Positions 22,470-34,093 of a stretch of DNA of 64,000 nucleotides are shown here, in pieces. Each line of letters begins with the position of its first letter. Within the stretch, counting starts at the first letter, position 1. The position numbers were made by a program, and so were the translations under genes. The notes below the pieces were generated by a model, which had not been told where the DNA came from, made no database searches, and worked only from the letters and a program-made list of their open reading frames with translations. The DNA is from Ovis canadensis (lineage: Eukaryota > Chordata > Mammalia > Artiodactyla > Bovidae): positions 18,702,501-18,766,500 of the forward strand of contig NC_091255.1 of NCBI RefSeq assembly GCF_042477335.2, given 5' to 3'.

Positions 22470-22559
22470 GAACACGCCTTCGAAAGCAGCCAGAAGTATA
22501 AGGAAGGCAAGTACATCATTGAGCTAGCACACATGATCAAGGACAATGGCTGGGACTGA
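22470..22559 (+). CDS. YPEL2: YPEL2 terminal coding segment, residues 91-119 and stop
   Basis: The acceptor TAG is at 22467-22469 and the stop TGA at 22557-22559. The segment encodes the conserved EHAFESSQKYKEG block and ends KYIIELAHMIKDNGWD. Tyr105 and the final Asp119 match YPEL2; YPEL1, the closest paralogue as I know it, has Phe and Glu at these positions. The conserved Lys and Glu that close the Yippee signature are present. The total, with the 39 missing N-terminal residues, is 119 residues, the normal family length. The stop codon lies in the same exon as the long 3'UTR. Confidence 0.94.
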   Translation, partial: EHAFESSQKYKEGKYIIELAHMIKDNGWD

Positions 22560-23503
22560 TGGGAGAGCCTCCAGCCAACCCAGCGTCCACGTGAATGCCA
22601 TCCAACCGAACATTCTACCCAAGCGTGAGAGAGTGACTGAACACGTGGTTCCATCCATTTAGGGGCCTTGCCATCTGGGGCATTCTTCCACCCTGACGCC
22701 GTCTTTCTGGTGACCGGCCTCTAAACTGCTGTCTCTCTGTCTCTTTGCTTTGTATCTGTTTGTGAGTTGATCCTGGCTTCTCTCTCTGTTCTAGTGTTGG
22801 CTGAAAAAACAAAACAACAAAAGGAACAGACGCCTGCCCGCGTGGCGGCAGCCCACTTGGACGAAGGCCCCGGGGCCCCTGCAGAGCTGCCCGAAGGCCG
22901 CTGGGCGGGAGCACAGTGGCCCAGCCCGGGGGTGTGAGGGTCCCGGGTGGGCAGGGGACGGGCGGGGAGAGGTAGGCGCAGACGTGTGCTGCTCCTGGAG
23001 ACCTGGGAACTTAGGCTTGAAATAATCGACTTGTCTAAGAGGGCAAAGAGGAAAAAAAAAAAATACCTCATGACTGCATTCTCTCTGATCAGAAGCTTCT
23101 GTTCCTGCCACCAAATGTGCCAGGTTAGCGAGTGAGGGCACAAGAAGGATGGCCCCTGGTCTTCGCTGGCGGGGCAAGGGGCCGGCCTGGTTCTCCCAGG
23201 CCGAGCTGGTGGGGGGAGCAGTGTGTCCTGGCAGCAGGGGATGACTTGGGAAAAGCCCAGAAGGTTTTGATGCCTGATGCCTCACTGCTCCTGTGGGTGA
23301 TCTCTGCCTCTTCAGCCACTGTTGGTGACAGGAGAGGGGACTGTCATTTGCAATGTGCGCGAGATGCAAATATCCCAAAGGCTTTGACCAGCAATCAAGT
23401 AAAAAAGAAAAAAAAATCAATGATTGAGGATAACAGGGATCACAGTGGGGGAGGTGCAGTTGGGGAGCTCTTGCAGCAATGGCCTTGATCTTGGGCCAGA
23501 TAA

Positions 23504-23509
23504 AATAAA
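23504..23509 (+). terminator. YPEL2: Possible proximal poly(A) signal in the YPEL2 3'UTR
   Basis: An AATAAA lies about 945 bases after the stop codon in an A-rich run (AGATAAAATAAAAAAAT). It could give a short-UTR isoform, but the surrounding low-complexity A tract makes chance occurrence equally plausible. Confidence 0.3.
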
Positions 23510-26500
23510 AAAATAGAACCAGTTAGCAATTCCGACTGACCTTTTTTTCTGAACCTTCATAAGAGAAGAGCACTGTGGCAAGGAAGTGGGGGTGGGTGGG
23601 GCAGAGCCTGGAATATTTTAGGTTTGAACTGTTACAGGTTAAGTGCATCTTTTCTTTCCCGGTATGCATTGGCTTCACTGAGAATAGCAGTTCTTTATGT
23701 GTATGAGTTTTGGGGTGTTTTCCTCCAGTTCTATCATTGTAGTTGCGGAAAACAAAATCCCAAGGCTTCGAGTTCAGTGATAACCTGGCCGGCAGATTCC
23801 TCATGCTCCTAGCTTGTTCTCTTTGTACTTGAATGTTTTTGTGTGGAGAGAAATCTGTCTGTGATCCAGCAATGAGAAGGTCTTCAATTTGATGTCAGAT
23901 GGCAAGTTATAAATTCCAGTGTTACACCCCACCCCGGACCTCCCCATCCAAAGCTCATTATATTAGGGAAGTGGGGAACGCATCTCTGTGAGGCTCATGA
24001 GAGAAGAGTTTGTTGCATTTAATCAACACTGTGAAGTCTGTTCTACAGCAATTTAACCAGTATGCAGTGCATGACCGAAACTCATTTAACTGAGATAATT
24101 TCATTGCTTAGACTGAAAATATTATCATTGCTAAGATATGTGTAGGTTATGTTAGGTAATTCTCAGCATCTCATTCTCCCAGTAGGCTGATCCTATAGGA
24201 AAATTCACCTTAAAAGTCACAAAAGAGTGAGTTGAAGGAGACGAGAACCTGTAAAATAGTTAAGCAAGATTAAAGCAGCCAACCCGGGACGTTTTCAGAA
24301 TGGAACCAGATTCCCAGAGAGGGTGAGTCTGCCGTGGAAATGCCTTTTTGTGTCTCTGTGGGCTGCTAGTGGAGCGCGGGGCCTGAGATGCTCATGGTCC
24401 TGACCTGGCAGTGCTGGGCAGAGAGCTAACGCGAAGCCAGGTAGCCCCGCTTTTAGCAGCAGACGGCATCCATGAGACAAAGAGGGTTCTGCAAAACCAA
24501 ATTTTGTTCTCACAAGCTTCTTGGCCCACATCGTTTGGTGCTTTAGCAACCCTGGGAGATTAAGTTCTCTTCACGTTACTAAAAAGCAGACCGAGATTTA
24601 GAAGTCTTTCATTTCCAATCCCAGAGAAACAGTTCCTCTGGCTCCCAGGCCCAAGATCTCAATTAAAAAAAAAAAAATCATTTTCAACTTTCACATTCCT
24701 AAGCTGGTTTACCAGCCCAGAATTCATAAATTCCCCTCTGCATCCCTGCTGAAAGTAGTGGCTCTCATTTCTGTGTTTTGATTAGCCCCTTTACTCAGGG
24801 AATGTCCTGGCTATTGATAATCCTTTCCAGGAAAAGAAAACAGGCAGGGTCAGGGTGGGGGGAACATGTAGGTGTGTAAAAACCGAGCATGGTCATATAC
24901 TGGGTGTGAGGTGCCCTAGAATGTTCAAGGGGCAGAGGAGACTGGAGTGCCACTGTTCATCTTTGGGGATGGGGCCTCTGACTCTTGCATGGATCAGAGC
25001 AGGCTCCAGTTAGACCCAGGTTCTGTTGTTTTGTTTTGCTTTAATTTAAATTACTATCTATTGAGCATCCAGTGGGCACATGGTGCAAGAGAGCTGAACA
25101 AAATGCTGGTTTTTCCATAATGACAAGGGTAAGAAAAAAAAAAACCCAACTCATTAGGCTTTCCCGAAGAAGAAGAACCAAAAGTGCTTCTTATAACTTG
25201 AGCTCCATTCTTGGCTTGCCTACTAATGTCTGGCAGTATCGTAGAGACCGCAGCTGAGTGAGGGAGATGCCTCAGTCGGTTCATTTTTTAATTTCCTCAC
25301 CAAATTTTGGACTCAGAGCATAACCAAAGACCTCATCCGTTCACCCCTGGTGGGTTTGGGGAACTGGAGTTTGATGGTAAAGCCTAGGGGTGCCCGGAGT
25401 AGAGAAAGGGAGGAGAAAGGAAAAAGGCATGACGTGCTAGACCTCAGCCAGCAGCTGCCTTCCTCTTGAGCTGAAGTCCAGCCGGCAGATTCTAGTTCCA
25501 TCTCCCTCGTGCCTCCCCAGGTCATATGGCGTGGGCGGCCCTGGATTACACCCAGCCCGCTGGGATATTAGTCTCAGCCGCTGATGGGTTGAGTTGATGT
25601 GTATCCAACCCAGCCGAGCTCAGTGTCCACGGAACGTCAGCTGGGCCTGCCCAATTCCCTGGACAACAAGATGACAGAGATAAGACGGAGTCAGTCTTTC
25701 CTGGTGGATCAGTGTGTGGAAGACAGGTGTCCCCTTTATAAAAAGATTTTCAAGAGGATATATAAGAAACAGTTGCTTGTGAAATATACTTTTGTAAATA
25801 ATATTTAATTTTTTAAATAATATATTTGGTGCTGTTTTCTCAGATCCCCTGAGAGCACTTTTTATTTTCATTTTTAAATTCTCTAGTTTCCTCTGCATTT
25901 CTTGAAGTATATTTTAAGGGAAACAGTGATCACCAGTATACTCTCGAAAAAGAAAAGGAAAGAGAAGAAAAAAGGAAAGAGAAAAAAAAATCTCCATCAC
26001 TTTAGTGTGGACAGAGGCAATAAATGAATCAATGTCTCTGTATTTCTTCCCAATGGAACAGACTCTGCAGTACATTACCAGGTTGAGAACTGAAATATTT
26101 TCTTGTACCACTATTGGCCAGAAAAGAAAATAAATCAAATAAATTTAGTAACAACTTAGAGCGATTCCTCTTGTTGGAAGAATTTCCAACAGATTGGAAT
26201 CTTGTTTTTAATTGTTTGTGTAAGTGTGTGCGCGCCCATCTGTGCGTGTGTGCATGTAAAGCACTTGATCGTGCCTGCGGTGTTCGTTTTTGGGGGGGAC
26301 ACTATACCTACAGTTTACACCCTGGGCACAGAAGAGTTTTCTTCTCTTTCTCTCTGCTGGCTTTGTTTCTGAGTGGACCAACAGCACAACCTTCGAGGAG
26401 TTTGTTTCCCTGAGCACGGAGCTGTTGCGTGTTTGCTCCTTCACGTGCTCCGCTTTTACAGACTGTAAAGGAAATCTGTTGTTCGTGAAGAGCCAGCAGT

Positions 26501-27220
26501 CACAGCTGTGTCCCTCCCTGAGAGGTGAGGGTACTCATCACGGACCCCGGGCTCCAGTTGTTGTGGAAGCCACATCATGTTAAACATTAAACTCGTTTGG
26601 GTTGAAAAGAATGTCAGTAAAATAATACACATATTTTGTAGGTAAATAGCTTTTTTTTTTTTTTAAGGTCGCGTTGCCTCAGGTTCAGGAAGAGGCTGGG
26701 AAATCAAATATTGATCACAATCAACTTAGATATTTTTTTAAAAAATGAGTCTGCCTCAAATGAGAAAACATGCTAGTGGTCTAGGTCGAGGAAAGAGATA
26801 TATTAATATTTAATATTTAAAATTAAGATAATGTCATGAAATCAGCCAGCAGTGAAAGGTAAAGGCCAAGAAGAAACAAGCCGTTCTCATAGTATCAAAT
26901 TCTACCTGCCCGTATGTTTTTGTATAACGTGGTTGAAAGTGAGAGTCAGTTCCCTTTTCCAACCTGCAGAGACTATCTTTCAGTACAGACTCTGCCTATT
27001 TATGCTTGTGTTTACAAACTGTATTTGTTGGGTTTTGTTTTTCTTTTATCTTTATTATTTTTTTTAGTGGCATTTTCAGGTCACTTTGCTTCAATAACAA
27101 AGAAAATTATTTTCAAGTAATTTGTCTTCACCATTTCCTGTGTTTGTACATAGTGATTCAGTATTAGAGAAAAGCGCGTTTCTGTCATATTTCCAATCTG
27201 TGTTGGTGCTCATTTGAGAA

Positions 27221-27226
27221 AATAAA
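27221..27226 (+). terminator. YPEL2: Terminal poly(A) signal of YPEL2
   Basis: A canonical AATAAA is followed by a GT- and T-containing segment. Cleavage would fall at about 27240-27250. It is the last good signal before interspersed repeats resume at 27.7 kb, which is why it was chosen over the earlier signals. Confidence 0.7.
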
Positions 27227-27249
27227 GTTTTCAAATATGAATTCTTTGC

Positions 27250-27716
27250 AGGGCTCCTTAATTGACCCAACATGTTTTATCTCGACATTTAACACATAAA
27301 AGTAACTGAAAGGTCAGAAGGAGGTCATCTGTCTAAGGCCATTCACAGATCTGTCAACTGAGGCCCTAGGGGGTTATTTTCTCTAAGGACACTTAGCTGA
27401 TTAATGAGTAAAAATCAGGTCTCCTGCTTATCTATAAACACTTCTCCTGGTTTTGGAGATCAGAAGTGCAGGAGTGACCTTTATCATTTCTGTCTACTAA
27501 GCTCCATGTTAGTCTCTGCAACCTTTTCTGTTTACACCAATTTTCTTTGGAGATAGAATTGCATTAGGCCAAGGGGGAAAAACAGGTGAATCAATAAAAT
27601 AATGTCAAAAAGAGGCAACATTACCTCTGAATGGTTGACTAACAAAGGGAAATAAGCATAGTTACAATATATGGAAAAGCAAGTCTTCTCACTCACTGAA
27701 CAAATAATAAACATCT
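27250..27716. other. Immediate YPEL2 downstream flank, no clear gene
   Basis: Part of 27305-27430 is MIR-like ('aaggtcagaaggaggtcatctgtctaaggcc'). The rest is unassigned. Confidence 0.4.
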
Positions 27717-27729
27717 ATTCAGTTCTAGG

Positions 27730-27925
27730 CAGCTTCCCTGGTGGCTCAGACTATAAAAGCGTCTGCTTACAATGCGGGAGACCAGGGTTCGATCCCTGGG
27801 TCGGGACGATCCCCTGGAGAAGGAAATGGCAGCCCACTCCAGTATTCTTGCCTGGAGAACCCCATGGACAGAGGACCTTGCGGGCTACGGTCCATGGGAT
27901 CATGACCGAACAACTTCACTTTCAC
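27730..27925 (+). repeat. Bov-tA SINE with 13-base duplication
   Basis: Complete element. ATTCAGTTCTAGG occurs exactly at 27717-27729 and 27926-27938, the longest perfect target-site duplication noted here. Box B (GGTTCGATCCC) is intact, suggesting a young insertion. Confidence 0.95.
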
Positions 27926-28507
27926 ATTCAGTTCTAGGGACTGGGTGAGACAATTCAACCATCCTAACATTGCAGCTGTTTTATTTCCCAAATACCTTTC
28001 CCTCTAGTCTTGTCTATATGCACACACAGCCTTGCATAGCCAGTCATTATAAGTACAGTTTTAACAAGGCTCTTTTTACCTAAACATCATCAGTTTATTC
28101 TGTATTTTAAAGCATTTTTTCAGAAGGTTGCATCCACAACTTAGAGAGTTCCCACCTTGTGCAAGCAACCTACAGAGCAAAGAGGATATTAAAGCCACAC
28201 GAGTATATGTGATGTATGTTTTCACATTGGTAATATTTTAAAAGACTATTCCCTATTAAAATAGATACCATCTCTACTTTCCTGGACTTTTTACTTACCT
28301 ATTCTGGCCCCAGCTACAGTTGACTTTTATTTGTCCTTGAATGCATTATCTCCTTCCTGTGACCTGTTTTGCTTCAGTGGCTACCCTGTTACCATTTCAT
28401 CTGTGTTTGCCTTTGGCAGCCACAGAGGGGAGAAAAGATAACATGTGCAGGAGAGGACCAGACTCAAACCACGGCAGCTGTCCAGGAGATCAGGCTGGAA
28501 GAAGGGA

Positions 28508-28715
28508 TTGTTGTTTAGTCGCTAAGTCATGTCCAACTCTTTGCAACCCCTTAGACTGTAGCCCACCAGGCTCCTCTGTCCATGGGATTTCCCAGGCAAG
28601 AACACTGGAGTGGGTTGCCATTTCCTTCTCCAGGGGATCTTCCTGACCCAGGGATCTGAACCCGCTTCTCCTTTGTTGGCAGCACTCTTTACCACTGAGT
28701 CACCAGGGACGCCTC
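28508..28715 (-). repeat. Bov-tA SINE
   Basis: Complete element, BovB unit at left (GTTGTTTAGTCGCTAAGTC), head complement at right (GAGTCACCAGGGACGCC). Confidence 0.88.
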
Positions 28716-28749
28716 CTGAAGAAATGGAGGGAAAAGCAGGGATATTCAT

Positions 28750-28985
28750 GGAGTGCCTGGTTTGCGTGAGAACCTGTGTTGGGCTCTTTGCTTACATGAC
28801 CTCATGTAGGATGTTCACAAGGAAGTGCTTCCTCATATCATCCTAGGAGTTCGTGGGAGAGCAGGGCAGACGGTCATTCTCATTTTGTAGATGAGGAAAC
28901 CAAGGTTTCTCACGACAGGGTGAGGAATTATAGCCCATCTGACCTTATGCTCTTGGTTCCCTACACCGTGTCCCAAATGTTAGCC
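28750..28985 (-). repeat. MIR-like relic
   Basis: 'ctcattttgtagatgaggaaaccaaggtttctcacgacagggtgagg' is the MIR core complement. Confidence 0.6.
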
Positions 28986-28989
28986 TCTG

Positions 28990-30655
28990 TCTTCTGCCCT
29001 CATTCTAGCGTAGTTCACAAAGACACTTGCCCAGCCTGCCCACCATGACTGTTTAATAAATAAGGATTGAGGAATGCAAATTAGAAAAGCAGTGCAGACA
29101 AAGCCACAAAAACTCAATTCTGCCTGAAAAGTATTGTGTATTCCATAGCTGAATATAAGCTGAGCTTTGTTGCTTCTTTAATACTCAGTAATGAATTACA
29201 TATGTAATCCTTGGCCCTTTGATTAATAGGAGGTCCTTAATAAGTGCTTGGTGAACACTGAATTAATGCGGAGAATTAACAGGGTTTTTTTTAAATCTCT
29301 TTAACATGTTAGTTTCCGTAAGAGAAGAATGGAGGTTAGTGTTAAATGTTCCATAAATTGTTACACCATGAGCAATCAGTTTATTAACTTGCATTTATTT
29401 ATTCAGCAAGCACTTTGGGGGCATCTATTATGTACCTAATCTGGTCAGGAAACTAACCCCAGGGAGGAGAAGAGCAGGGGTACCAATTGTGTTGAGTGAG
29501 AACAAAAGATTATGCATGGCTTTCCCTACCTTTGGCCAAATACCTAGCCACAGGGACCAGGACCCTCAGGCAGCTGTTTCCTGCAGAAGCAATTGCTCAT
29601 AAATCCTTTCATCTGAACCCAGTAAATGGCTGTGTCCTAGAGCAGGGCACAGGGCAAGCACTGGAATTAGAGCACCTGGTTTCAAAGACTGGTTTCCCTT
29701 CATTAAAAAAAGGAATCTATGGAAAGAGTTAGGCCAGCGCCAGGGAGGAGTCAATGATATTAAAATAACTGTTATCATTACAGACTGCTTAAGTCCATTT
29801 TGAATTTGGAGTGGGGGGAAAAGAACTACTGTATTTTTCTCTTTATGTGTATTTTTTGTTTGATTTCACAACAATCCCATGAAGCTTCCCTGTTTTACAG
29901 AGGGAAAAACTGGAGGTTCAGTGAGCATAAATATATGCATGGAAGAGCTCTGAACTGTTGTTCTGATTGTGAAGTCCACACCATATCTGGTCCAGCCTGC
30001 CGTTCAGGAAAAAGGAGTAACTACCAAATCGGAAACTCTGGCAGGTCTGACTAAGCACACACCCAAAATGCCATGCTGTTTTGTTCTCTTATATTTTATC
30101 CTTTTTTCATGAAATGGAAACCCTGGCTTTTCTGTTAGAAGCCAAGAGCTTAGAACCGAGGAAGCATAGTTTGTTAAACCTTTATTTCACAGGATTTCAT
30201 GACTATTGATTTCACTACTATGACTTCTTATTTCTTTTGAGGGAAAAAAAAAAAGTATTACTTTCAGTTCAGACTGAAAGATAGAAACCCCAAAACTTAC
30301 CCATCTGGACGTGACTAAAGTGTCCTAACACGTGACATTTCTTTGGAGCCATAGGGGGCGATGCTTCAGGCCTGTTTGAACAAGCCAAAGATTAAAAGTT
30401 CATGTTGCATGAAGATTCTTCTAATTCCCAAGTGATGTGGGATCATTTTAATGAGAGACAGGATAGCTAGAGAAGCTGAATTTTTCCAGGCCTGAGCAAA
30501 TTATTTGAAAACTATGACCGAACTATTGAGTTATATTTATTTTGAATTAAAATCATATTAATGATTTCTCCCAAGCTGAGATATTAGCAAGGTCAAATAA
30601 AAATATGGTTACTTTTGGAGTTGGACAGATGGGGGTTTGAAACCTAACTGCGTGC
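28990..30655. other. Intergenic, mostly unassigned
   Basis: An L2-like phrase lies near 29390-29440 ('atttattcagcaagcacttt...tattatgtacc') and a MIR-like one near 29860-29935. No gene evidence. Confidence 0.45.
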
Positions 30656-30659
30656 TTAT

Positions 30660-30860
30660 AGCTTCCCTGATGGCTCACTCGGTAAAGAATTCACCTGCAA
30701 TGTAGGAGGCCCAGGTTCGGTCCCTGGGTCAGGAAGATCCCCTGAAGAAGGAAATCGCAACCCACCTCAGTATTCTTACCTGGAAAATTCCATGGACAGA
30801 AGAGCCTGGCAGGCTACAGTCCATGGGGTCTCAAGAGTTGGACATGCATTGATCACTTTG
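30660..30860 (+). repeat. Bov-tA SINE
   Basis: The head is GCTTCCCTGATGGCTCACTC, box B is GGTTCGGTCCC, and the Bov-A unit ends GTTGGACATGCATTGATCA. Confidence 0.88.
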
Positions 30861-30889
30861 AGGAAGTCACAGAAATTCTCAGGACTAGT

Positions 30890-31015
30890 TTCCATCGTTT
30901 GTTAAGTTGGGGCTACCAGAAACCATAAGTTATTGTAGGAATCAATAATAGCCATAAAGTGTTCAGCACTTTGCCCAGACCAAGTAGGCCTTAGCAGGTG
31001 TCACTTGTCCTTTAT
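30890..31015 (+). repeat. MIR-like relic
   Basis: 'gttaagttggggctaccag...ttattgtaggaatcaataatagc...aagtgttcagcactttgccc' follows the MIR 3' half. Confidence 0.4.
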
Positions 31016-31059
31016 TTGCTGAGTAATTGAAACTCACTGTGATGGGTACCACTAGCACA

Positions 31060-31196
31060 TGGGATTATTATTATTATTATTGGCCCTGATATTATCTCAG
31101 CATTCAAAATCATCATTCTTCAACCAGGGTTCGAACCTGTGCCCCCTGCATTGCAAGGGCCAAGTCTTAACCATTGGACTGCCTGGGAAGTCCCAG
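31060..31196 (-). repeat. CHR SINE, decayed, with (ATT)n
   Basis: An ATT repeat at 31065-31081 precedes a diverged body. The clear part is 31119-31196: the complement of box B (GGGTTCGAACC) and the head (ACTGCCTGGGAAGTCCC). Confidence 0.75.
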
Positions 31197-31199
31197 CAC

Positions 31200-32250
31200 A
31201 TAGGATACTTAAGGTTCAACAGTCATCCTTCCCATCTCTACCAAGGAGGCTGGCACTCAGGGAGGTTAAGTAACCTACACTTGATCATGGGCCTGCTATG
31301 TAGCCAGAACTGGAACTGGAACCCAGAACACCCAGGCAATCAGATTAGGAGTCCCTGTACCACACTACTTACTTTTACTTCGAGAGGAGAGTGTGTACCT
31401 TTAAAAAAAGGGTGTCAGCTAGGAAAGCATCTTTGCATTTTAGGATCCTGTTTGAAATGTACCCATCTTTGGTCATCTTCCATACAGCAAAATTCGCTCA
31501 TTATCCTTACACCCAAGACTGATGTGCAGTCACCTTGTGGGGGAAGCAAGATGTTCTCAGACGGGCTCGCCTCCCCGGCCTCCCCAGGACTGCCCGCCTC
31601 TGATTCTGCGCCACTTTTCCAGAGCACAGCCACCGACTGAGCAGTTGAATCGGGAATGTTTTATTTATGACTTTAATAATGGAGTCTCTTGGGAAAACTG
31701 GTTTCCCATTCCCAGAAGTGAAAAAATCATCTACAGAATGTTCTTGAAATTTTTTTGCTGTTTACACTTTTTCTCCTACCACAGTCTTTGAGCCACCTTA
31801 ATAGAGTTTCAAACATCCCTTCACAAAAGAAGGATAATTTGAGCTGATGTTCATTTGGCTGGTATGTTCTGTACCAAACCAGCACATATGGCTGCTGATA
31901 CAATCCTAAACATGGCGTTTATTACTAAAACTGCCACTAGGCCGACAGGGGCTTGTTTTTAACTTTGTCTGGTTCCCAGAGCCTTATTTCCACACCCATT
32001 GGACGAATAGTACCCACATCTCTTGGAGGCACTCAGGCTTGAAGTTGTTTCCATGGTAATGAGACATGCCCAGGGCTCAGGCTTCATTCTGTTCTCATTT
32101 CTCAATGATATTATAAAGAAGTAGTACCAGAGAGAATGTTAACCACCTGAGGAAGAGAAGTTGAAAAAAGGAAGCATCACTGACCTTCTGGAGCCCTGGC
32201 TATAGGAGGGAACTCTGGAAGTTTCTGTTTAACCAGGGGGAGTTAGGGAG
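31200..32250. other. Intergenic, one MIR-like relic
   Basis: 31240-31365 looks like a MIR complement ('ctggcactcagggaggttaagtaacctacac'). The remainder is unassigned and has no gene evidence. Confidence 0.45.
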
Positions 32251-32253
32251 TCA

Positions 32254-32391
32254 TCTTGGGAAGATCCCCTGGAGTAGGAAATGGTACCCCACTCCAGTAA
32301 TCTTGCTTAGAAAATTCCATGGACAGAGGAACCTGGCAGGCTACAGTCCATGGGGTCGCACAGAGTTGGACACAGCTGAGCAGAGACACAA
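32254..32391 (+). repeat. Bov-A SINE unit, head missing
   Basis: It starts at the Bov-A part (TTGGGAAGATCCCCTGGAG) and ends GTTGGACACAGCTGAGCA. No tRNA-like head precedes it. Confidence 0.8.
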
Positions 32392-32624
32392 GACTTGCAA
32401 AGAAAACGTTAGAGTTATCACTGAGCTAAGTGGTTTGGACCTGTTGTGTCCTATACATCAGATATTTCATCTTGCCTTGGGTAGAGCTAGATTTAGCCTA
32501 AGGGAGGCTTACCTGTAAAAGCAGATAAGGCAGGCAGAACTCAACATTAGAAAGCCTGTAAAGATCTTTTCTGCCTGTGGGCATGAGACTACCAGGCATT
32601 TGGGGACTAAAAAGCAGACTTCCA

Positions 32625-32755
32625 GGCTCTGATTAGCTGTGTGACCTTGGATTGGTTACCTTTGGAGGCTTAGTTGACTTATCTGTAAAAGAAGATTGTT
32701 GTAAGGACGAAGTGAGATAATATATCTTGAGTGCCTGGCACCCTACAGCTAAAGA
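32625..32755 (+). repeat. MIR element
   Basis: 'tagctgtgtgaccttggattggttacc', 'cttagttgacttatctgtaaaag' and 'agtgagataatata' are in MIR order. Confidence 0.75.
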
Positions 32756-32765
32756 AATGTTGGTT

Positions 32766-32981
32766 GGATGGGTGGTTTAGTTCCTAAGTCAGGTCTGACT
32801 TTTGCTACCCCTTGGAGTGTAGCCCACCAAGCTCCTCTGTCCTTGGAATTTTCCAGGCAAGAATACTGGAGTGGATTGCCATTTCCCTCTCCAGGGGATC
32901 TTCCTGAGCCAGGGATCGAACTCAGGTCTCCTGCACTGCAGGTGGATTCCTTCCTGACTGAGCCACCAGGGAAGCTGGTAT
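32766..32981 (-). repeat. Bov-tA SINE inside the end of a MIR
   Basis: Complete element flanked by the exact 10-base repeat AATGTTGGTT (32756-32765 and 32982-32991). The flanks join to the MIR ending 'aaatgttggtt'. Confidence 0.93.
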
Positions 32982-33516
32982 AATGTTGGTTATTGTTGCT
33001 TGAATAGTAGTAAAGGCAGAGGGTGGATGTGTGTTATTCAAAGTGGAAAAATGCATGTGCTCCAACGGCCAGGGGTTACTGGTAGGCTGGTTTATAATTT
33101 TCCTTTTTCTTCGCATGCACTTTCTAAACATATTTTATTTTTCTTCATTTCTGTATATTTGGGCAATTATCCCCAAGGACAGTAATTTACCCATTCTTTC
33201 AATATGTCTTTTTGAGCCAAGCTTAGGGATAATTGCCCTGCCCTTGGGGGAGTTTTCTCAATCTCTTTAGGGAGTGCTTGTGTTACAAGGGGGAGAAGGG
33301 GTTGCCCAGCGTAAAAAAGGTCAGAGTTACCACAGCAGTTACTGGTTTAGACTAGACAGTAGAGCTCTAGAAAGGCTTCCAGAGGCCTGCTTGCTGCCTG
33401 TCTCCCACTGGGGCCTTGAAGCACTTAACTCAGGCCTCTTGTATGGTCCTTACCAGGTTTGCTGTCTGACTCCTTCCATAGGACTTCCTCCTGGGCAAGG
33501 ACCCAGGTTCTCCCTC

Positions 33517-33636
33517 TCTTTTTTTCTTTTTGGCCTGCTCAGCATGTGGGATCTTCGTTTCCTGACCAGGGATTGAACGCACACCCCCTACACTGGAAGT
33601 GTGGAGTCTTAACAACGGGGACCACCAGGGAAGTCC
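33517..33636 (-). repeat. CHR SINE
   Basis: T-rich tail, 'cagcatgtgggatcttcgtttcctgacc', head complement ending CCACCAGGGAAGTCC. Confidence 0.87.
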
Positions 33637-33683
33637 CGAACTCTTTATGGCCGACTAATGAACGTTTGATGAACAGATAATTG

Positions 33684-33802
33684 TGGGGAGTTCCCTGGTC
33701 GTCTGGTGGGTAGGATTCCAGGCTGTCACTGCTGTGGCTTGGGTTCAGTCCCTGATTGGGGAACTGAGATACCGCAAGCAGTGTGGCCGAAAAAAAAAAA
33801 AA
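33684..33802 (+). repeat. CHR SINE, head to head with the previous one
   Basis: The head is GGGAGTTCCCTGGTCGTC, box B is GGTTCAGTCCC, and an A tail runs at 33790-33802. Only about 47 bases separate it from the opposite-strand copy. Confidence 0.87.
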
Positions 33803-33962
33803 GTGTGGATGTAAGGGATGGTCAGTTAACAAAAGAATTATTCCTTTCAACCCCAACCCAAAAGGAAATGTGGTATTTATTGAATGCATGTGGAGAAAGG
33901 AAAGATTGCTTTAGCGTTTACCTTCATTCCATTTGAAACAATAAGGGAAATGAGATAAGCTG

Positions 33963-34093
33963 GTTTATTTTTTATTTATTTTTGGCCATGGCATATGGCC
34001 TGTGGGATCTTAGCTGTCTGACCAGGGGCTGAACCCAGGCCCTAGGAAGTGGAATTGCCAAGTCCTGACCACTGGGCCACCAGGGAAGTCCCC
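33963..34093 (-). repeat. CHR SINE
   Basis: (TTTA)n tail, 'tggcctgtgggatcttagctgtctgacc', head complement ending GGCCACCAGGGAAGTCC. Confidence 0.87.

Larger units (their letters stand above)
1..27245 (+). other. YPEL2: YPEL2 gene, 3' part (introns, three coding exons, long 3'UTR)
   Basis: Gene-level entry. The 5' limit is the window edge and the 3' limit is placed about 20 bases after the AATAAA at 27221. YPEL proteins are small, extremely conserved eukaryotic proteins with one Yippee zinc-binding domain, reported at the nucleus, nucleolus and centrosome/mitotic apparatus; their biochemical role is not well defined. Coding exons lie at 17398-17441, 18460-18568 and 22470-22559 and join in frame (intron phases 2 and 0) to give residues 40-119. 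The exon for residues 1-39, which carries the first zinc-ligand pair, was searched for by eye in 1-17397 and not found, so at least 17 kb of intron precedes the first visible exon. Intact splice sites and reading frame show this is the real locus, not a processed copy. Confidence 0.9.
22560..27245 (+). other. YPEL2: YPEL2 3' untranslated region
   Basis: About 4.7 kb run from the stop codon to the terminal poly(A) signal. No Bov-tA, CHR, BovB or L1 insertion is seen here, although the flanks carry roughly one young SINE per kilobase; this supports a constrained transcribed exon. The first 700 bases are GC-rich and the rest becomes AT-rich, with many T-runs and ATTTA motifs (for example near 25790-25830 and 26800-26830) that could serve AU-rich-element regulation. 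Possible internal poly(A) signals lie at about 23504 and 26128. Open frames within the region look incidental. Confidence 0.8.

Noticed and set aside
27730-27925. tRNA-gene-like sequence (box A and box B) in many places
   Set aside because: The heads are tRNA-derived parts of Bov-tA and CHR SINEs and do not fold into complete tRNAs.
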